This document shows, one piece after another, positions 23,370 to 33,879 of a stretch of DNA of 64,000 bases. The stretch spans positions 11,910,934 through 11,974,933 of the forward strand of contig NC_071398.1 in the NCBI RefSeq assembly GCF_022682495.2, in the 5' to 3' direction. The notes beneath the pieces were generated by a model that was not told the DNA's origin, did no database searches, and saw only the letters and a program-made list of their open reading frames with translations. Position 1 is the first letter of the stretch; each line of letters opens with the position of its first letter. This DNA is from Desmodus rotundus. Its lineage: Eukaryota > Chordata > Mammalia > Chiroptera > Phyllostomidae. Position numbers and translations under genes: made by a program.

Positions 23370-23545
23370 TAATGCCGATGCAAGCTTGACGATAACACAT
23401 TTGATCGTTCGCTAAGTGTTAGGTTCTCTGAGTTAATTACCTTACCCGAATTAGTGTATGCAATACTTAGACAATCATGTCTTCAGATATGATTATCCTT
23501 TACACTTTATGGATGAGAAAGGTGAGACCGAGCATGGGGGATACG
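23370..23545 (+). repeat. MIR SINE
   Basis: In sense order: TCGCTAAGTGTTAGGTTCTC, GAGTTAATTACCTTACCCGA, then ATTATCCTTTACACTTTATG and GATGAGAAAGGTGAGACCGA. The core and downstream part are preserved. Confidence 0.7.
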
Positions 23546-24000
23546 GACAAAAATTTTGAGAACAGAAAATTGCACATATCGGATATCAGACTATAAAACC
23601 TTCTTTCTGCAGAAACAGCAGCACTGGAGTAAAATACATTCTCTGTAAGTAAAGATTTTGAAGACAGAAAAAAAAAATGCTGGCTAACTACAATTTGAGA
23701 TTTTTCTTCGATCTATCACACTCAATGCAGTTAAAAATACAGACGAGTTTTTTTTACAGCATCCCTTGCCATTTAACTTACCTCTCCATTACTTTGGCAA
23801 AAACATCACCATGGCAACAAGTCTCTTCCAGTTGTGTTTACACTAATATTTTCACTTTAACTATGGACTTGGAGACTACTCTGTAACTCTGGCTTAACGG
23901 TAAGTTAGGAGTTCACAGTTGTAAATGGGAAAAAGTACAACCAAAAAGAACCTAGATCATTTGCAGAGGAAGCAATAGTGGTGGTGACGGTAACAGGCAA

Positions 24001-24200
24001 AACAAAGGCTACTCTTTATTAAAGGTACAGGATGGTCAGGACGTCTGGAAGATGCCTACAGATGTTATCTCGTTTCTCCAAATAGTCCTGTGAAACAGAT
24101 GTGACAGATAAGGCAATTGAGGCACCTGAGGTTAGACTTTCTCAAGGTCAAAGAGTAGCTGCTGTAGCGTGTCTGTGCAAATCTGTCAGACTCTACAGAT
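24001..24200 (+). repeat. MIR SINE
   Basis: The order of ATGTTATCTCGTTTCTCCAA, GTGACAGATAAGGCAATTGA, GGCACCTGAGGTTAGACTTT, CTCAAGGTCAAAGAGTAGCT and GTCAGACTCTACAG is that of a sense MIR. Confidence 0.75.
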
Positions 24201-24420
24201 TGCTCAGTTTAAAAAAAAAATTAAATGGCCTTTGTGGGGCCATGTTAAGGACGCCTGCATCTGTCTGAGAGCCGGGTAATCTCGGGAAAGTAATCTCCAC
24301 ATCAGATGACTTAGAATGATTTTTCTAGAAGCAGGAGCATGAGACTGAGACTCTTGTGAAAGTAGATGGTCCCAGAAAAAAAGTACAAATGGGATACTAC
24401 ACATTCATTCTCACTCTCTA

Positions 24421-24453
24421 ACACACACACTCACACACACTCACACACACACC
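24421..24453 (+). repeat. Imperfect (CA)n repeat
   Basis: ACACACACAC units are interrupted by CTCACAC at regular spacing. Confidence 0.95.
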
Positions 24454-24714
24454 CTATACAGAAAACTTTGCACCCAAACGAAATTCTAGGGGGAAAAAAA
24501 TCCTGTATCCATGTCTAGTTATGTTTCCGTGAAAACTGGCCAAGAGGACAGGATCAGATAGTGAATACACTGGATGCCAGCACTTCAATGAAGGGTTAAT
24601 TTTCAATAAAAATGAACAGAGAAACATCTGAAAAAAAAACACCCTAAAATACCTATCTGTACTACGTAGCAGATTATAACTGCGGGCCGAAGAGATCTAT
24701 AAACTCTGTTAACA

Positions 24715-24890
24715 GCTATTTAATGCAGATTGCATTGTTTAACCACCAGAGTAGTCCTGTTTGCTAGGTGTTATTTTCTCCATTTCACAAATGAGTAAAG
24801 AACTCAGAGCGCCAAACAATGCACCTAAGATCACAGAGCCGCAGCAGCGAGGTCACATTTCAAATGCTTTTCAGCACACTGCGCATCCTC
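24715..24890 (+). repeat. MIR SINE
   Basis: AGTCCTGTTTGCTAGGTGTT, ATTTTCTCCATTTCACAAAT, GAGTAAAGAACTCAGAGCGC and CCTAAGATCACAGAGCCGCA follow the sense MIR order. Confidence 0.75.
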
Positions 24891-25445
24891 CCATCCGGAC
24901 TGCCTTAACAGATCCGATATTTCCAGGGGAATTGCCCTGGGAGTGTGAGAGTGTGCATTCCTTTTATGTCTCTCCCCATCCTTCCTCCTGCATTAAATCA
25001 GGGTCAAGGAGGCCAGCTCTGGCCACAGCAGGCTCCTTTTAAGGAGCAGCACCACGGTTCCCTGGAAACCATTCATCTTCCCTCCTGGACCGGCAGACCA
25101 TCTAGAGCCTGCCACTCTCTCTGCCAGACTGTTTAGATAAATATCTCACAGATAATCTTTTCTCTCTCTCTCGTCTTTTCTACTCACACTTCCCCCATCC
25201 TTCTTCCCTCTGCAATTTCCAACGAATTAATCTTAGATAGCAGCAAGAATTTTTAGAATAGAAAGAATCTCCGTGAATTCATTGGAAGTCTAAACAACTC
25301 CCAGAAATCCAATTTCATTACTGCATATGCAGCAGTTGCTATGAGCCAAGTAGCAGAGTAAGATTTTAACGTGAAAAATAAACGGGGTGCCTTAATGTTG
25401 AGAAACATTAAGGGCTTATTAAATAAAAGAAACCTTTGTAAACAA
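24891..25445. other. Non-coding stretch, no assignable feature
   Basis: No gene or named repeat is seen. A short CT run sits at about 25159-25173. Open frames at 24761-25042 and 24945-25136 overlap the preceding MIR or carry no domain. Confidence 0.45.
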
Positions 25446-25454
25446 GAACAAAAT

Positions 25455-25640
25455 GATTTTTTAAAGAGCTAGGAGTTACTGAGGGCTTACTCTGTTCCTC
25501 TTAGTACACCCTCTGCTTTATAAATGTTTTCTTATCTAATCCATTTAACAACTCGTTAGGTATGTATTATCCTTGTTATTTTACTAATATTGAGACTCAC
25601 AGTATGATGGCTAAATAACAGTCCCTGTGGGATCTAAACA
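25455..25640 (+). repeat. MIR SINE
   Basis: GTTACTGAGGGCTTACTCTG, TTCCTCTTAGTACACCCTCT, TAATCCATTTAACAACTCGT and TAGGTATGTATTATCCTTGT follow the sense MIR text closely. Confidence 0.8.
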
Positions 25641-26060
25641 CGTATTTTTTTGGTTCTTTTCAAAACCCTCTCTTATCTATTCTACGGTCCAGTGAAATGT
25701 GATGAAATATGAACAGAAGGGTATAGTAGTAAAACATCCCCCAATGCCACCCAAGACAAAGAGACGTATAAAATGCCACCTCTGAATGTGGAATTATGAA
25801 TTCTACTTTGTACTGTGTTCTTCACAGTAGAGTTGTTGGGGATTAGTAACCATGGGAAAGACTTCAATACAACGCCCAGGTTACATGCTTTCTTGTGTTT
25901 GCATTGGGAGATAGATTCCGCTGGGGAAGTAGGAATTAGGTGTCAAGAGTTGAGCGTGAAATTATTGGGAAGACAGAGAATGCAGGTGCCAAGAGCCAGT
26001 CAGATAGACAGTGAAGGTCACTGCCATAGATCCAGAGAATGGGAAATGAAAAAAGGGAGT
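25641..26060. other. Non-coding stretch, no assignable feature
   Basis: I see no gene or named repeat. A 96-codon plus-strand frame (25815-26105) runs into the VES SINE and is not credible as a gene. Confidence 0.45.
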
Positions 26061-26077
26061 AAGAAAGCAGGCTGCCA

Positions 26078-26255
26078 GCCCTGGCTGGGCAGGTCAGTTG
26101 GTTAGAGCTTCATCCCATATACTCAAGTTTGAGGGTTCGATCCCCTGTCGGGGCACATACAAGAATCAACCAATGAATGGATAAATAAGTGAAACAACAA
26201 ATCAATGTTTCTCTCTCTCCCCCTTCTCTAAAATCAATACTTTTTTTTTTTTAAA
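26078..26255 (+). mobile_element. VES SINE, short form, with probable duplications
   Basis: The head GCCCTGGCTGGGCAGGTCAG is followed by an intact B-box-like GGTTCGATCCCC, a GGGGCACATACAAGAATCAA block, a CT-rich stretch and a tail that is T-rich on the plus strand before AAAAAG. Flanking AAGAAAGCAGGCTG (26061-26074) and AAGAAAGGATGCTG (26256-26269) match at 12 of 14 positions, a probable target-site duplication. Confidence 0.94.
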
Positions 26256-26269
26256 AAGAAAGGATGCTG

Positions 26270-27632
26270 GAAGCTCAGCACATCAGAATGTGGTAGACAG
26301 TTTAAGAGACTAAACTCTGAGTTCAGACTATCTGAGTTTAACTCCACAGCCTGCACCTTGTTCCCTATATAGCTTTGTCTAATATATTTACCACTTGAAA
26401 TTTCAGTTTGTGAGTGTTCAAATGTAATTTACAGTGTCTAGTACTAGACAAGAATTCAAAACCCATTATCTGAGGTTCATAGACTAAATCTGCTAATTTA
26501 ACTCATCTCTTGTCCCTCTTTTACTTAGATCTGAGTCCTACCTGCCTATAGTCACTGAAAGCGCCAGGCTTGGGTGTCTTGCAGGTGCCAGCAACCTGAG
26601 AGAATGAAAGACACAGAGAATTGAATCTCTACAAATAGGAGGTAAAGGCACATGTGTAGCATATTATAAATGAATTTTCCATATCAATCCTTTTAAATGT
26701 GCACAGAGATAAATTGGCGCAGTCACTTGGGAACCGGGATCCTTTGCCTTGATTTTTCGATAGCCTTGCTTTCCTGTTGTTGGCCATTGGTGCCTCCTTA
26801 GGAAGAGAAGGACTCTTTTTTTTTTTTTTTTCTTAGCAAGGCCTTTAAAAGAATGAAAGTTTTAACACAGCTATAAACCATGTGGCAGTTAGTCCAATCA
26901 CATCACAACAGCCGCAAGTGGACATTGATGGATTTGGCAATTAGATCATGTGAGCATCTAATACATAAAAGGAGGATATTTCTGTCCCACGTAGAGACTT
27001 CACGGGAGGCTGACCATGGCTCAGTCTCCCCTGTGTCCCCACGGCTGTAAATTTCAGTGGGATTAATAGCTCAGCTCGCTAGAGTTGGCTCCCTAAGAGG
27101 GCTACTTCAAGGCCCCCAGGAAGCTGTACATTACAGCTTTCACCTTATGGCCTCTCCCTTCCTACCCATGCTCCAGAGGTGACTGCGGGCATCCTTCAAT
27201 GCCCAACATTGCCTAAGAGCAAGTCCTGGGTGTCCTGGGCCTGGTGGACAAGGTGGAATGAAGGCACGAATAATTAAACTATTAAAGGACTTACAAGGAG
27301 ATAAATGTAATGTTGGAATTCCTTGCCAGACGCAAGTAGACATTTTCACCGTTTTAACAAGTGTCGTCAGTGGTGGGACTGGGCTCAGACTCGGAACGCA
27401 CTGGTTAGGATATGAAATGACCATTCCTTCGGCTGGCGCTGTGTCAGGAGTTTTTGGATGCGCCGTTACCTCCTGCTGGACCAGCTCTGACAGGCAGTGA
27501 GGAATGGCTTTGATTAATAAAACAGGAGGAATCAAATTAAATGTTGCTGAATACCTGTAGTGTCTTTGGTAGATCCGATCTTTTGATACATGCAGCCTTT
27601 TTGTGGGTAAAACGTAGTAAGCGCATATAATA
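26270..27632. other. Non-repetitive non-coding DNA, possible conserved elements near 26870-27010 and 27240-27560
   Basis: No repeat is recognised apart from a poly(T) run at 26815-26832. The segment at 27240-27560 keeps CpGs (for example CACGAATAATTAAAC, CCTTCGGCTGGCGCTG, GGATGCGCCGTTACC) and has homeodomain-like core sites (AATAATTAAA, GATTAATAAAA). Open frames exist on both strands (27140-27535 minus, 27258-27500 plus) but neither product has a known domain. This is the strongest candidate conserved non-coding element in the window, by inference only. Confidence 0.4.
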
Positions 27633-27637
27633 AAAGT

Positions 27638-27815
27638 TAGATTTTATTGGGCACCTACAATGAGACAGGCACTGCTCCAAGTGATGTCAGGTGTCATCCA
27701 TTCAATGCTTAGAACAAGCCTGTAAGGTGGGCTCAGTTCGTTTATCCGTTTTACAGATGAGAAAACTCTAGTGATTTGCCCAAAGGTTCACAAAGACTAT
27801 GGCTCAAGATCCTGT
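27638..27815 (+). repeat. MIR SINE
   Basis: TTTATTGGGCACCTACAATG, AGACAGGCACTGCTCCAAGT, AATGCTTAGAACAAGCCTGT, AAGGTGGGCTCAGTTCGTTT and TTTTACAGATGAGAAAACTC form a good sense MIR. Confidence 0.85.
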
Positions 27816-27824
27816 CTTCATATG

Positions 27825-28140
27825 TATTTTTAAACTATTTTTGTTGTTGACACTATCACGGATGTCCCCATTTCCCCTGCCCCCACCCCGCTTTGCCCAC
27901 CTGCACCCAGCCCCCCCCCCCTTCCCTCTGGCCATCAGCACACGGTTGTCTGTGTCTGCAGATTATGCATACATGGTGTCTGGTTCATCCCTTCACCTTC
28001 TTCCATCCAGTGCCCCCAACCCTCCCCTCGGACAGCTGCCGGTCTGCTCCAAGTACCCATGCCCCTGTTTCTGTTTTGTTCATTCGTTTATTTTATTCAT
28101 TAGATTCCACATATAAATGAGGCAATATGTTATTTGTCTT
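27825..28140 (-). mobile_element. 5'-truncated bat-type L1 3' end (antisense)
   Basis: The plus strand begins with a T-rich segment that would be the antisense tail, then CACTATCACGGATGTCCCCA, a C-rich stretch with a C13-like run near 27910, TCTGCTCCAAGTACCCATGC, and CACATATAAATGAGGCAATA, the reverse complement of the familiar L1 TGTGGAATCTAATGAA region. It looks younger than the other LINE pieces. A target-site duplication is not evident. Confidence 0.8.
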
Positions 28141-29568
28141 GTTTATGCACCAAAGTATCTTTTGAAAGAAAATGGACCTTTAGTCAGCTAGAACATAATT
28201 CTTTTGTGTTGTAAAATATGCATAATTATCTTCCATGTTTTTTGGGGGGCAATTCAAGAGGTATAATATATGGAAAGGGCTATCCCCAAGCCAAGTAAGG
28301 ACCGTTTGATTTTTTAACTTTGTTGACTTCCTTCTCATATTATTGTAATTCTTGGGAGAGGCAACTACATTTTCCTGAAGGACACTGTTTTCTCACACAG
28401 ACGACTCTGTGTTTAATTGCATCAGAGGTCCATGGAGAGGCTGCATGTTGCACAAAGAAAAGAGGGTTTCAAGTAATAAAATATTCTTTGAATCACAGGA
28501 TTTTCTGCTTACAGGATGATATTAGAGAAGAACCACAGTCTTTAACCCTTGGTTTCCTCTTTTTCGCCTGGGCTTTTCTAACAAGGTTGTGTATAGTATA
28601 TATGTGTGTGGGGCGGGGGAGGGAGGCACAAAAATGAGAATGAATCTGCCAGTACTTTTTTTAAACTGGAGAAGACTGCATAAATAGGAAGGATGATAGC
28701 TGAGATGATTGAACTCATGGTTTTAAGGATATATCTTGTTAGTGCTAATCCTCCATGTATCAAAACAGGAAACATGAAATTGTTAAGCCATTTAAGAAGC
28801 ATCTATTAAACACTGTATCAGAATTATAAAGAGAAACTTTCAGACCTTAGCGATTAATCCACAGTCTGTAGTATTAATATACTGTAACCGTCACTTTCTC
28901 ACCATCCCCCCTTTTCGGTTCCTACTCATTCTCCACGACCTCATTCAATTGTTTCTGCTTTTGTGAAACCTTGGGCAAGCCTTCAAGGTAGATTAAGTTT
29001 CTTTTTGTTTCATGCCGCACACTGCTTAGCTCTCTTTGCCACATTAAACTCTCCTGCTAGGTTACTTAAACCACCTGTACCGTCCATCTCCTAACCGTGC
29101 AACCAGAATGTTAAATCTTGCCAAATCATTTTACGTGGTGTCATCCAGAGGTGTATGCAAACGCCAACCTCGAACCTCATCTCCCATCCGTCTGTTCTCT
29201 TGAACAACATTTCGAACTGACTCCTGACTCTGAACTAATTTCATTAAATCTCTATCGTTACCCAGTCATGCTCAGTACCACTTGCTCCACTTCGACCGGT
29301 TTCCCTTCTTAACTACGATTCAAATTCTACCTCTAACCAAGTGCCTTTCTACCTTAAAAGTTAATACTCATAAGAAGCATTCGTGGCTGCAAGATCCTCA
29401 TGGAAAGACTTTTAGAAGAGCCCTTCCTGGGAAAGTGAAACATTGGTCCAACTATAAAAGTAGAGAGGCTGCATAAATGTTCCTCATGGCTAGTGGTGTG
29501 TCTCCTGTACCCCTTCGTCCAACCCTTTACCCCTTCGATTAGGATCTCTGATGCGTTTAGTTCATGAT
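28141..29568. other. Non-coding stretch, G-poor part at 28940-29360
   Basis: I recognise no gene or repeat. The part at about 29080-29360 is strikingly poor in G on the plus strand while keeping many CpGs (for example AACGCCAACCTCGAACC, CTATCGTTACCC, CTTCGACCGG). It matches no family I know. Confidence 0.4.
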
Positions 29569-29576
29569 CTCTAAAC

Positions 29577-29768
29577 CAGGGGTGCTAACGTCATTTTCAC
29601 TGGGGGGCCACATCAGCCTCGCGGTTGCCTGCAAAGGGCTGAAATAATTTTAGGACTGTATAAATGTAACTACGCCTTAACTGTTAAGGAGTTGAAATTA
29701 TATTCGGCCCTTTGAAGGCAACCGCGAGGCTGATGTGGCCCCCAGTGAAAATGAGTTTGACCCCCCTG
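29577..29768. mobile_element. Hairpin non-autonomous hAT element (MITE) with perfect 8-bp TSD
   Basis: The 192-bp element has terminal inverted repeats of about 65 bp: the left arm starts CAGGGGTGCTAACGTCATTT, and the right arm, read in reverse complement, starts CAGGGGGGTCAAACTCATTT. They then share a TTTTCACTGGGGG block, CCACATCAGCCTCGCGGTTG and a CAAAGGGC end with few mismatches. The 8-bp sequence CTCTAAAC occurs exactly at 29569-29576 and 29769-29776. CAG...CTG ends and 8-bp duplications are the hAT signature. Only about 60 bp lie between the arms, so it encodes nothing and would have needed a transposase in trans. Confidence 0.97.
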
Positions 29769-29776
29769 CTCTAAAC

Positions 29777-31875
29777 CATGAAATTACACCTTAGCAACAG
29801 TAAAGTTCTGCCCTACGCTTTCTGATGATCTCATTAAGATCTCAGCTCACTGTAAAGTCCCGCAATAGCCCCATTTCAATAGAGATGTAATGGGCGCCAA
29901 CTCTATGCTGCACCTTGGAAATTAGTTCTAAACAGCAGATTCCAGAGAGGCTTACAATACAGTCCTAGAGACAGAGGAGGAGCTACATTGTTTCCATACA
30001 GCCCACTGTGAAAGCTTTGGTGGTGAAGGTCACGGGTGACAAGGGACTAGAGGAAAGAACCTATACCCCGCCAGGGGGAGAACAAGGGCTGGCTCTGAAA
30101 GGAAACGGCTGGTGAAGGCAGGTTGGGACTTAGCCAGGTGGAGAGGGAGGGAGAGAGCAGTGCTCAGTACTCTGCTCATTTCTTCTCACTTTCAACACTT
30201 TTCAAGGCATTTTGAACACCCCGCAGTGCCTTAAACTATTTCCTCACTCCTATCGACTTTCTTTTGGCCTGTGTGTAAAACTGCTTAATTTGTAAAGTCC
30301 TCTCTGTAGTTCGTCAGACAGCATAAGGAATAAAGTAACTATATCTCAACTTTGATGGTTATCAAGTTAAGTAGATTTTATATGAGGCCGATAACAAAAG
30401 AGACAGAGGTTACTGGTGGGTACTCTTTAAAGTGTGATCTTTGGGCTTGTCCCCCATCCACAGTTTTATTCAAAAGACACAACTGGGTGCTTCCCGTAAA
30501 AATTGGTGAGCTCATAGGGAGGGATTACAAAAGCTCAGTTCCCAGGCACTGAAACTGAAGACCTAACAATTCATGACATCCCGTTTTGTGTTCTGCTCTT
30601 ACGCATGAAGGTAGAGTGTTTTGAGAATCTTATTAAAGATTTCAAAATACAAGTCACATGAGCACTGAATAACAAAACTATTTAAAGGACATAAGGGTTG
30701 TCACCTGTGGAGATTAGAACAGGTCCAAAGGTCCAAAGTAAGTAGTGAGTTCATCTACATGCAAATACATTCCTAGGAGGGCGGTGATTCTTTAGCTCTG
30801 ACCTTTTACAAGGACCTTCTGGAGGACAGTCCAGTCCACGCAGTAGTAGCCAATGAGATCTTCACTATAATACGCATAGAAGAACATTGTGTAAACTTCA
30901 AACAAGGGATTGTAGGAACAAGCGTGAAAGCAAATTCTCAAATTTTTGTAAGGTTTTGCAGTTTGTTCAGTCTTAGTCATATACTATAAAAGTAAAACTA
31001 ACAAAAAATAACAATCATGTATCAATAATGCATTTTCTGCCAAGTGTCTCTCCTTGTTTACACTACTCATGACTTGCAACAGCTTGGAAATTAGACATTA
31101 TCGTTGTAGCATAAAGATGGATACTCTGTCTCTGTTTGGAAATGGATTGTGCCACGTCAACTGCTTCGTTCTGGTACAAACTAGAGTAAAACCCATGCTG
31201 TCTAGTCCCAAATAGCAAACGTTTTTCTTCCAGGCATCTGTCTAATAATGGTAGAGGGAAAGAGAAGGAAGAACAAGAGAGCAAATAAGTCACGTAAACT
31301 GGTGTGAACGTGGCTGGTCCTGAGCAACTCTGAGCGTGGCGGACGGAGATTCCAACCCTCTCTTCGAGTTAAAGAAATACAGAGCGAAACTCTCCTACCC
31401 ACTGAGAACACGTCCTGCCTTGGCAAAGAGACGTTGCCAGACACAAAAGGGAAGAGTTTGCATTACCGGCAAGTGAGTAAAGAGAAGTGAACTTAGTGGG
31501 CAGTGGAACCGAGCACATCTGATAGGGGGGGAGGGGACACTGTAATGTCACCGTCCTCTCCCTTCCCTGTGGAGTTTGTCTGAGCCTTTTCCCATCCCAT
31601 CATGGGTCTTGATTTCTAGAGGACAGTGATTCTCCACCTCTTCCTAAGCAGGGCTTTTGTCCTCACTCTCTGACTTTTCTCTTACTGTCAGGAGGTAAGG
31701 AATATCAGCACATCCTTTGGTCCAGACCCCAAGGCACGGCTAGTCAGTCACCTCTGCTTCTGTTCATCTGGGCCCCTCTTTGACCATCAAACATGCCCAG
31801 ACTATAAAACAATGATGCAAATCACGATTACTTTTTCTATGGTGTCCGAGGTCTTGGGCTCAACTCAACCTGAAC
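29777..31875. other. Non-coding stretch, no assignable feature
   Basis: About 2.1 kb without a repeat I can name. Open frames at 30352-30552 (plus), 30792-30980, 31063-31293, 31202-31444 and 31369-31551 (minus) are short and mutually overlapping. I see no conserved domain. Confidence 0.45.
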
Positions 31876-31879
31876 AGAG

Positions 31880-31975
31880 AGGCACTGTCGTATTATTTTT
31901 AACTTTCCAGACCAGGAAAGTAGACATCTAAACTACAGACATGCAGCTGGTCATTCAGAATCTGTTTTGTCTGAC
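31880..31975 (+). repeat. Possible MIR fragment, sense
   Basis: ATTTTTAACTTTCCAGACCA, GGAAAGTAGACATCTAAACT and CATGCAGCTGGTCATTCAGA recall the MIR CCAGATGAGGAAACTGAGGC to CACACAGCTAGTAAGTGGCA order. Degraded. Confidence 0.4.
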
Positions 31976-31984
31976 GGTGAACAT

Positions 31985-32135
31985 CACTCTCTCTAAACCA
32001 GGAGAAGTCATTCTCTGTGCCTCTGTTTGCGTATCTACATAATTGAAATCAACACCCTACCTTGTGCTATTGTTACAACAACGAGAATAACATGGTGAAG
32101 TAAATAAAACACACTGAGGGTTAAATAAATGGCAT
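31985..32135 (-). repeat. MIR-like SINE fragment
   Basis: TCATTCTCTGTGCCTCTGTT, GCGTATCTACATAATTGAAA, CACCCTACCTTGTGCTATTG and TTAAATAAATGGCATTC follow a reverse-complemented MIR. Confidence 0.55.
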
Positions 32136-32363
32136 TCTTTAAAAATTGTTTTTCTTCCAGACTCCTTGGTAACAAGTAACGTATTTTTGAATCTGCTAGA
32201 GTAACCAGTATATGTCAAATGCTTCAGAACCATTTCTTATGCAAAGAAACAATGGTGCAAATAAATCTTTAAAAAGAATAAATGGATGAATGGATTGAAA
32301 TCTCTTGTCTTTCCTTTTTCCCTTTTGAGTATGTCTGTATTTGTCATCTGTTCTGTCTTCCAG

Positions 32364-32524
32364 AGAACAGACAAGAGAAGATTTGGAAGGAAGAAGCTAT
32401 GAGGCTCCCTTCTGCTCCTGGGTGCAGAATTGTAACAATACTTCTGAATCTTTCAATCATTTTCCCTTCCTTATGTTTGTAATTGATGCTGGCGCTCTGG
32501 ACCCATCTAGTAATAGTGTAAAAG
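32364..32524 (+). other. Exon-like segment (unproven)
   Basis: A pyrimidine-rich acceptor-like site (TCTGTTCTGTCTTCCAG, ending at 32363) precedes 161 bp that stay open in one frame and end at a good donor-like site AAAG/GTAAAG (GT at 32525-32526). The frame gives a 53-codon piece containing APFCSWVQNCNNTSESF, a candidate N-glycosylation site and paired cysteines, but I cannot match it to a known protein. Exon-like signals of this quality occur by chance in 64 kb. Not called as a gene. Confidence 0.15.
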
Positions 32525-32744
32525 GTAAAGAGTCTTGACAAGCGTATCGCTATCCCTATACACATAAATCTAAACCCATCTTTAGGGTAGGTACCACATA
32601 GCCCTATCTTTCTACAAATTAATCATCAGGTGGACATCACATCGCTACTCAGATCACAGGGAGCTCTTGCAAATGAAAAGATGAAAGAGTATAATGGCAA
32701 CTAGAAAAACAACAAAGTTTATTGTTCAGCATTTTGGTCATTGT

Positions 32745-33140
32745 AAAAATAAAAAAATGAAATATCTAAATTTCTACCAACAGATGGATGGAGTCATTAA
32801 ATTATGGTATGTACATAGCATTAATTGTCACGCATTCATAAAGAGAATGACTAAGATGTCTACATAAGCTGATGTGGAAGGCACTGAACAGCATGTTACT
32901 AATTAGGGAGAAAAACAGTCACAAAGTAATCATGCTAAGTACAACCCCATCAATGTACAACCAAAGGTAAGCCCATGTCTACTTGCATAAAATGGACTGT
33001 GATGGGTTAATCTCTAAGCTGTTAAAGGTGGATTCCCCTGGAGAGAAGTAGGTGATTTTATGGGATGAAGTGAGGGTTTCGTATCATGTGCTACATGTAT
33101 ATGCATTTCATGATTAAACAAATAAAAGTGTTAGATCTTA
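32745..33140 (+). mobile_element. Old L1 3'-end fragment
   Basis: In sense order: TTTCTACCAACAGATGGATG, AAATTATGGTATGTACATAG, GATGTGGAAGGCACTGAACA, AAAACAGTCACAAAGTAATC, TAGGTGATTTTATGGGATGA and a closing TGATTAAACAAATAAAAGTG. This corresponds to an old L1 3' tail. Confidence 0.65.
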
Positions 33141-33384
33141 TTCTAAGAGTTCTCATTTTATAGAGATAGTACAGCACAGTATATGGGCATGAAATCATAT
33201 TATAAGTATACATTCTCTGTAAAAAAAAAATCCCCGTGTTCATCACACCTTCTTCTTATGAATTTTGCTTGTGGGATAAAAGCAATTATGATAAGTAAAT
33301 TAATTTGGTGGTGCATCACTTGAATATCAAAGCTGAGTTTTTAGCTTGCTAATGAAAATGTCAAAAATGATCAAGTCTACATTT

Positions 33385-33510
33385 CTTCATTTTACATGTA
33401 TGAAAATTTCAGCTCAGATAAGGAAGCCTACCTGACTAAATCACACAGCAAATTACCAGCAGAGCCTGGAGATACACTATTTGGATTGGAATCTACATTC
33501 AGATTGATTA
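33385..33510 (+). repeat. MIR SINE fragment
   Basis: ATTTTACATGTATGAAAATT, TCAGCTCAGATAAGGAAGCC, AATCACACAGCAAATTACCA and GCAGAGCCTGGAGATACACT follow the 3' half of a sense MIR. Confidence 0.65.
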
Positions 33511-33566
33511 TTTGGGGGGGGGTTGTTTTGCTTCTAAAAATCAAAGAGAATAAATAGAATTTGATG

Positions 33567-33637
33567 TACAATGTATCGGGTAGCAGACGTAATCATCTGA
33601 GTGGTCCTGGTGTTTGTTTATCCCACGATACATTGTA
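33567..33637. repeat. 12-bp perfect inverted repeat, 47-bp spacer
   Basis: TACAATGTATCG at 33567-33578 is mirrored by CGATACATTGTA at 33626-33637. The right arm overlaps a direct repeat (TATCCCACGATAC, then TATCCCACAATAC). It may be the relic of a short transposon or chance. Confidence 0.8.
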
Positions 33638-33879
33638 TCCCACAATACAAAGAGGTGACACTGAACAATTAGAAACCATGAGCTCTGACCATGCTTTGCT
33701 CTCAGCATTAGACGGCAGAATATCACTTCTCTTCTTTTTCTTTGATCTCAGCCTTGCAATTTGAAAGCCAGAGGAATGATCAATGGCCATGAAATGCAGA
33801 CAAAGATTCCTTTTGTTTGTCCCCCAGAATGGGAAGATGGTCAAATTGATCAGTCATCAAGGTACAATGATCTGAAATA

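Noticed and set aside
24421..24453. CRISPR-like regular repeats
   Set aside because: The regular spacing is only an interrupted CA microsatellite; mammalian DNA, no spacers.
27140..27535. 131-codon minus-strand frame as a gene
   Set aside because: No domain and a competing plus-strand frame; the DNA looks more like a non-coding element.
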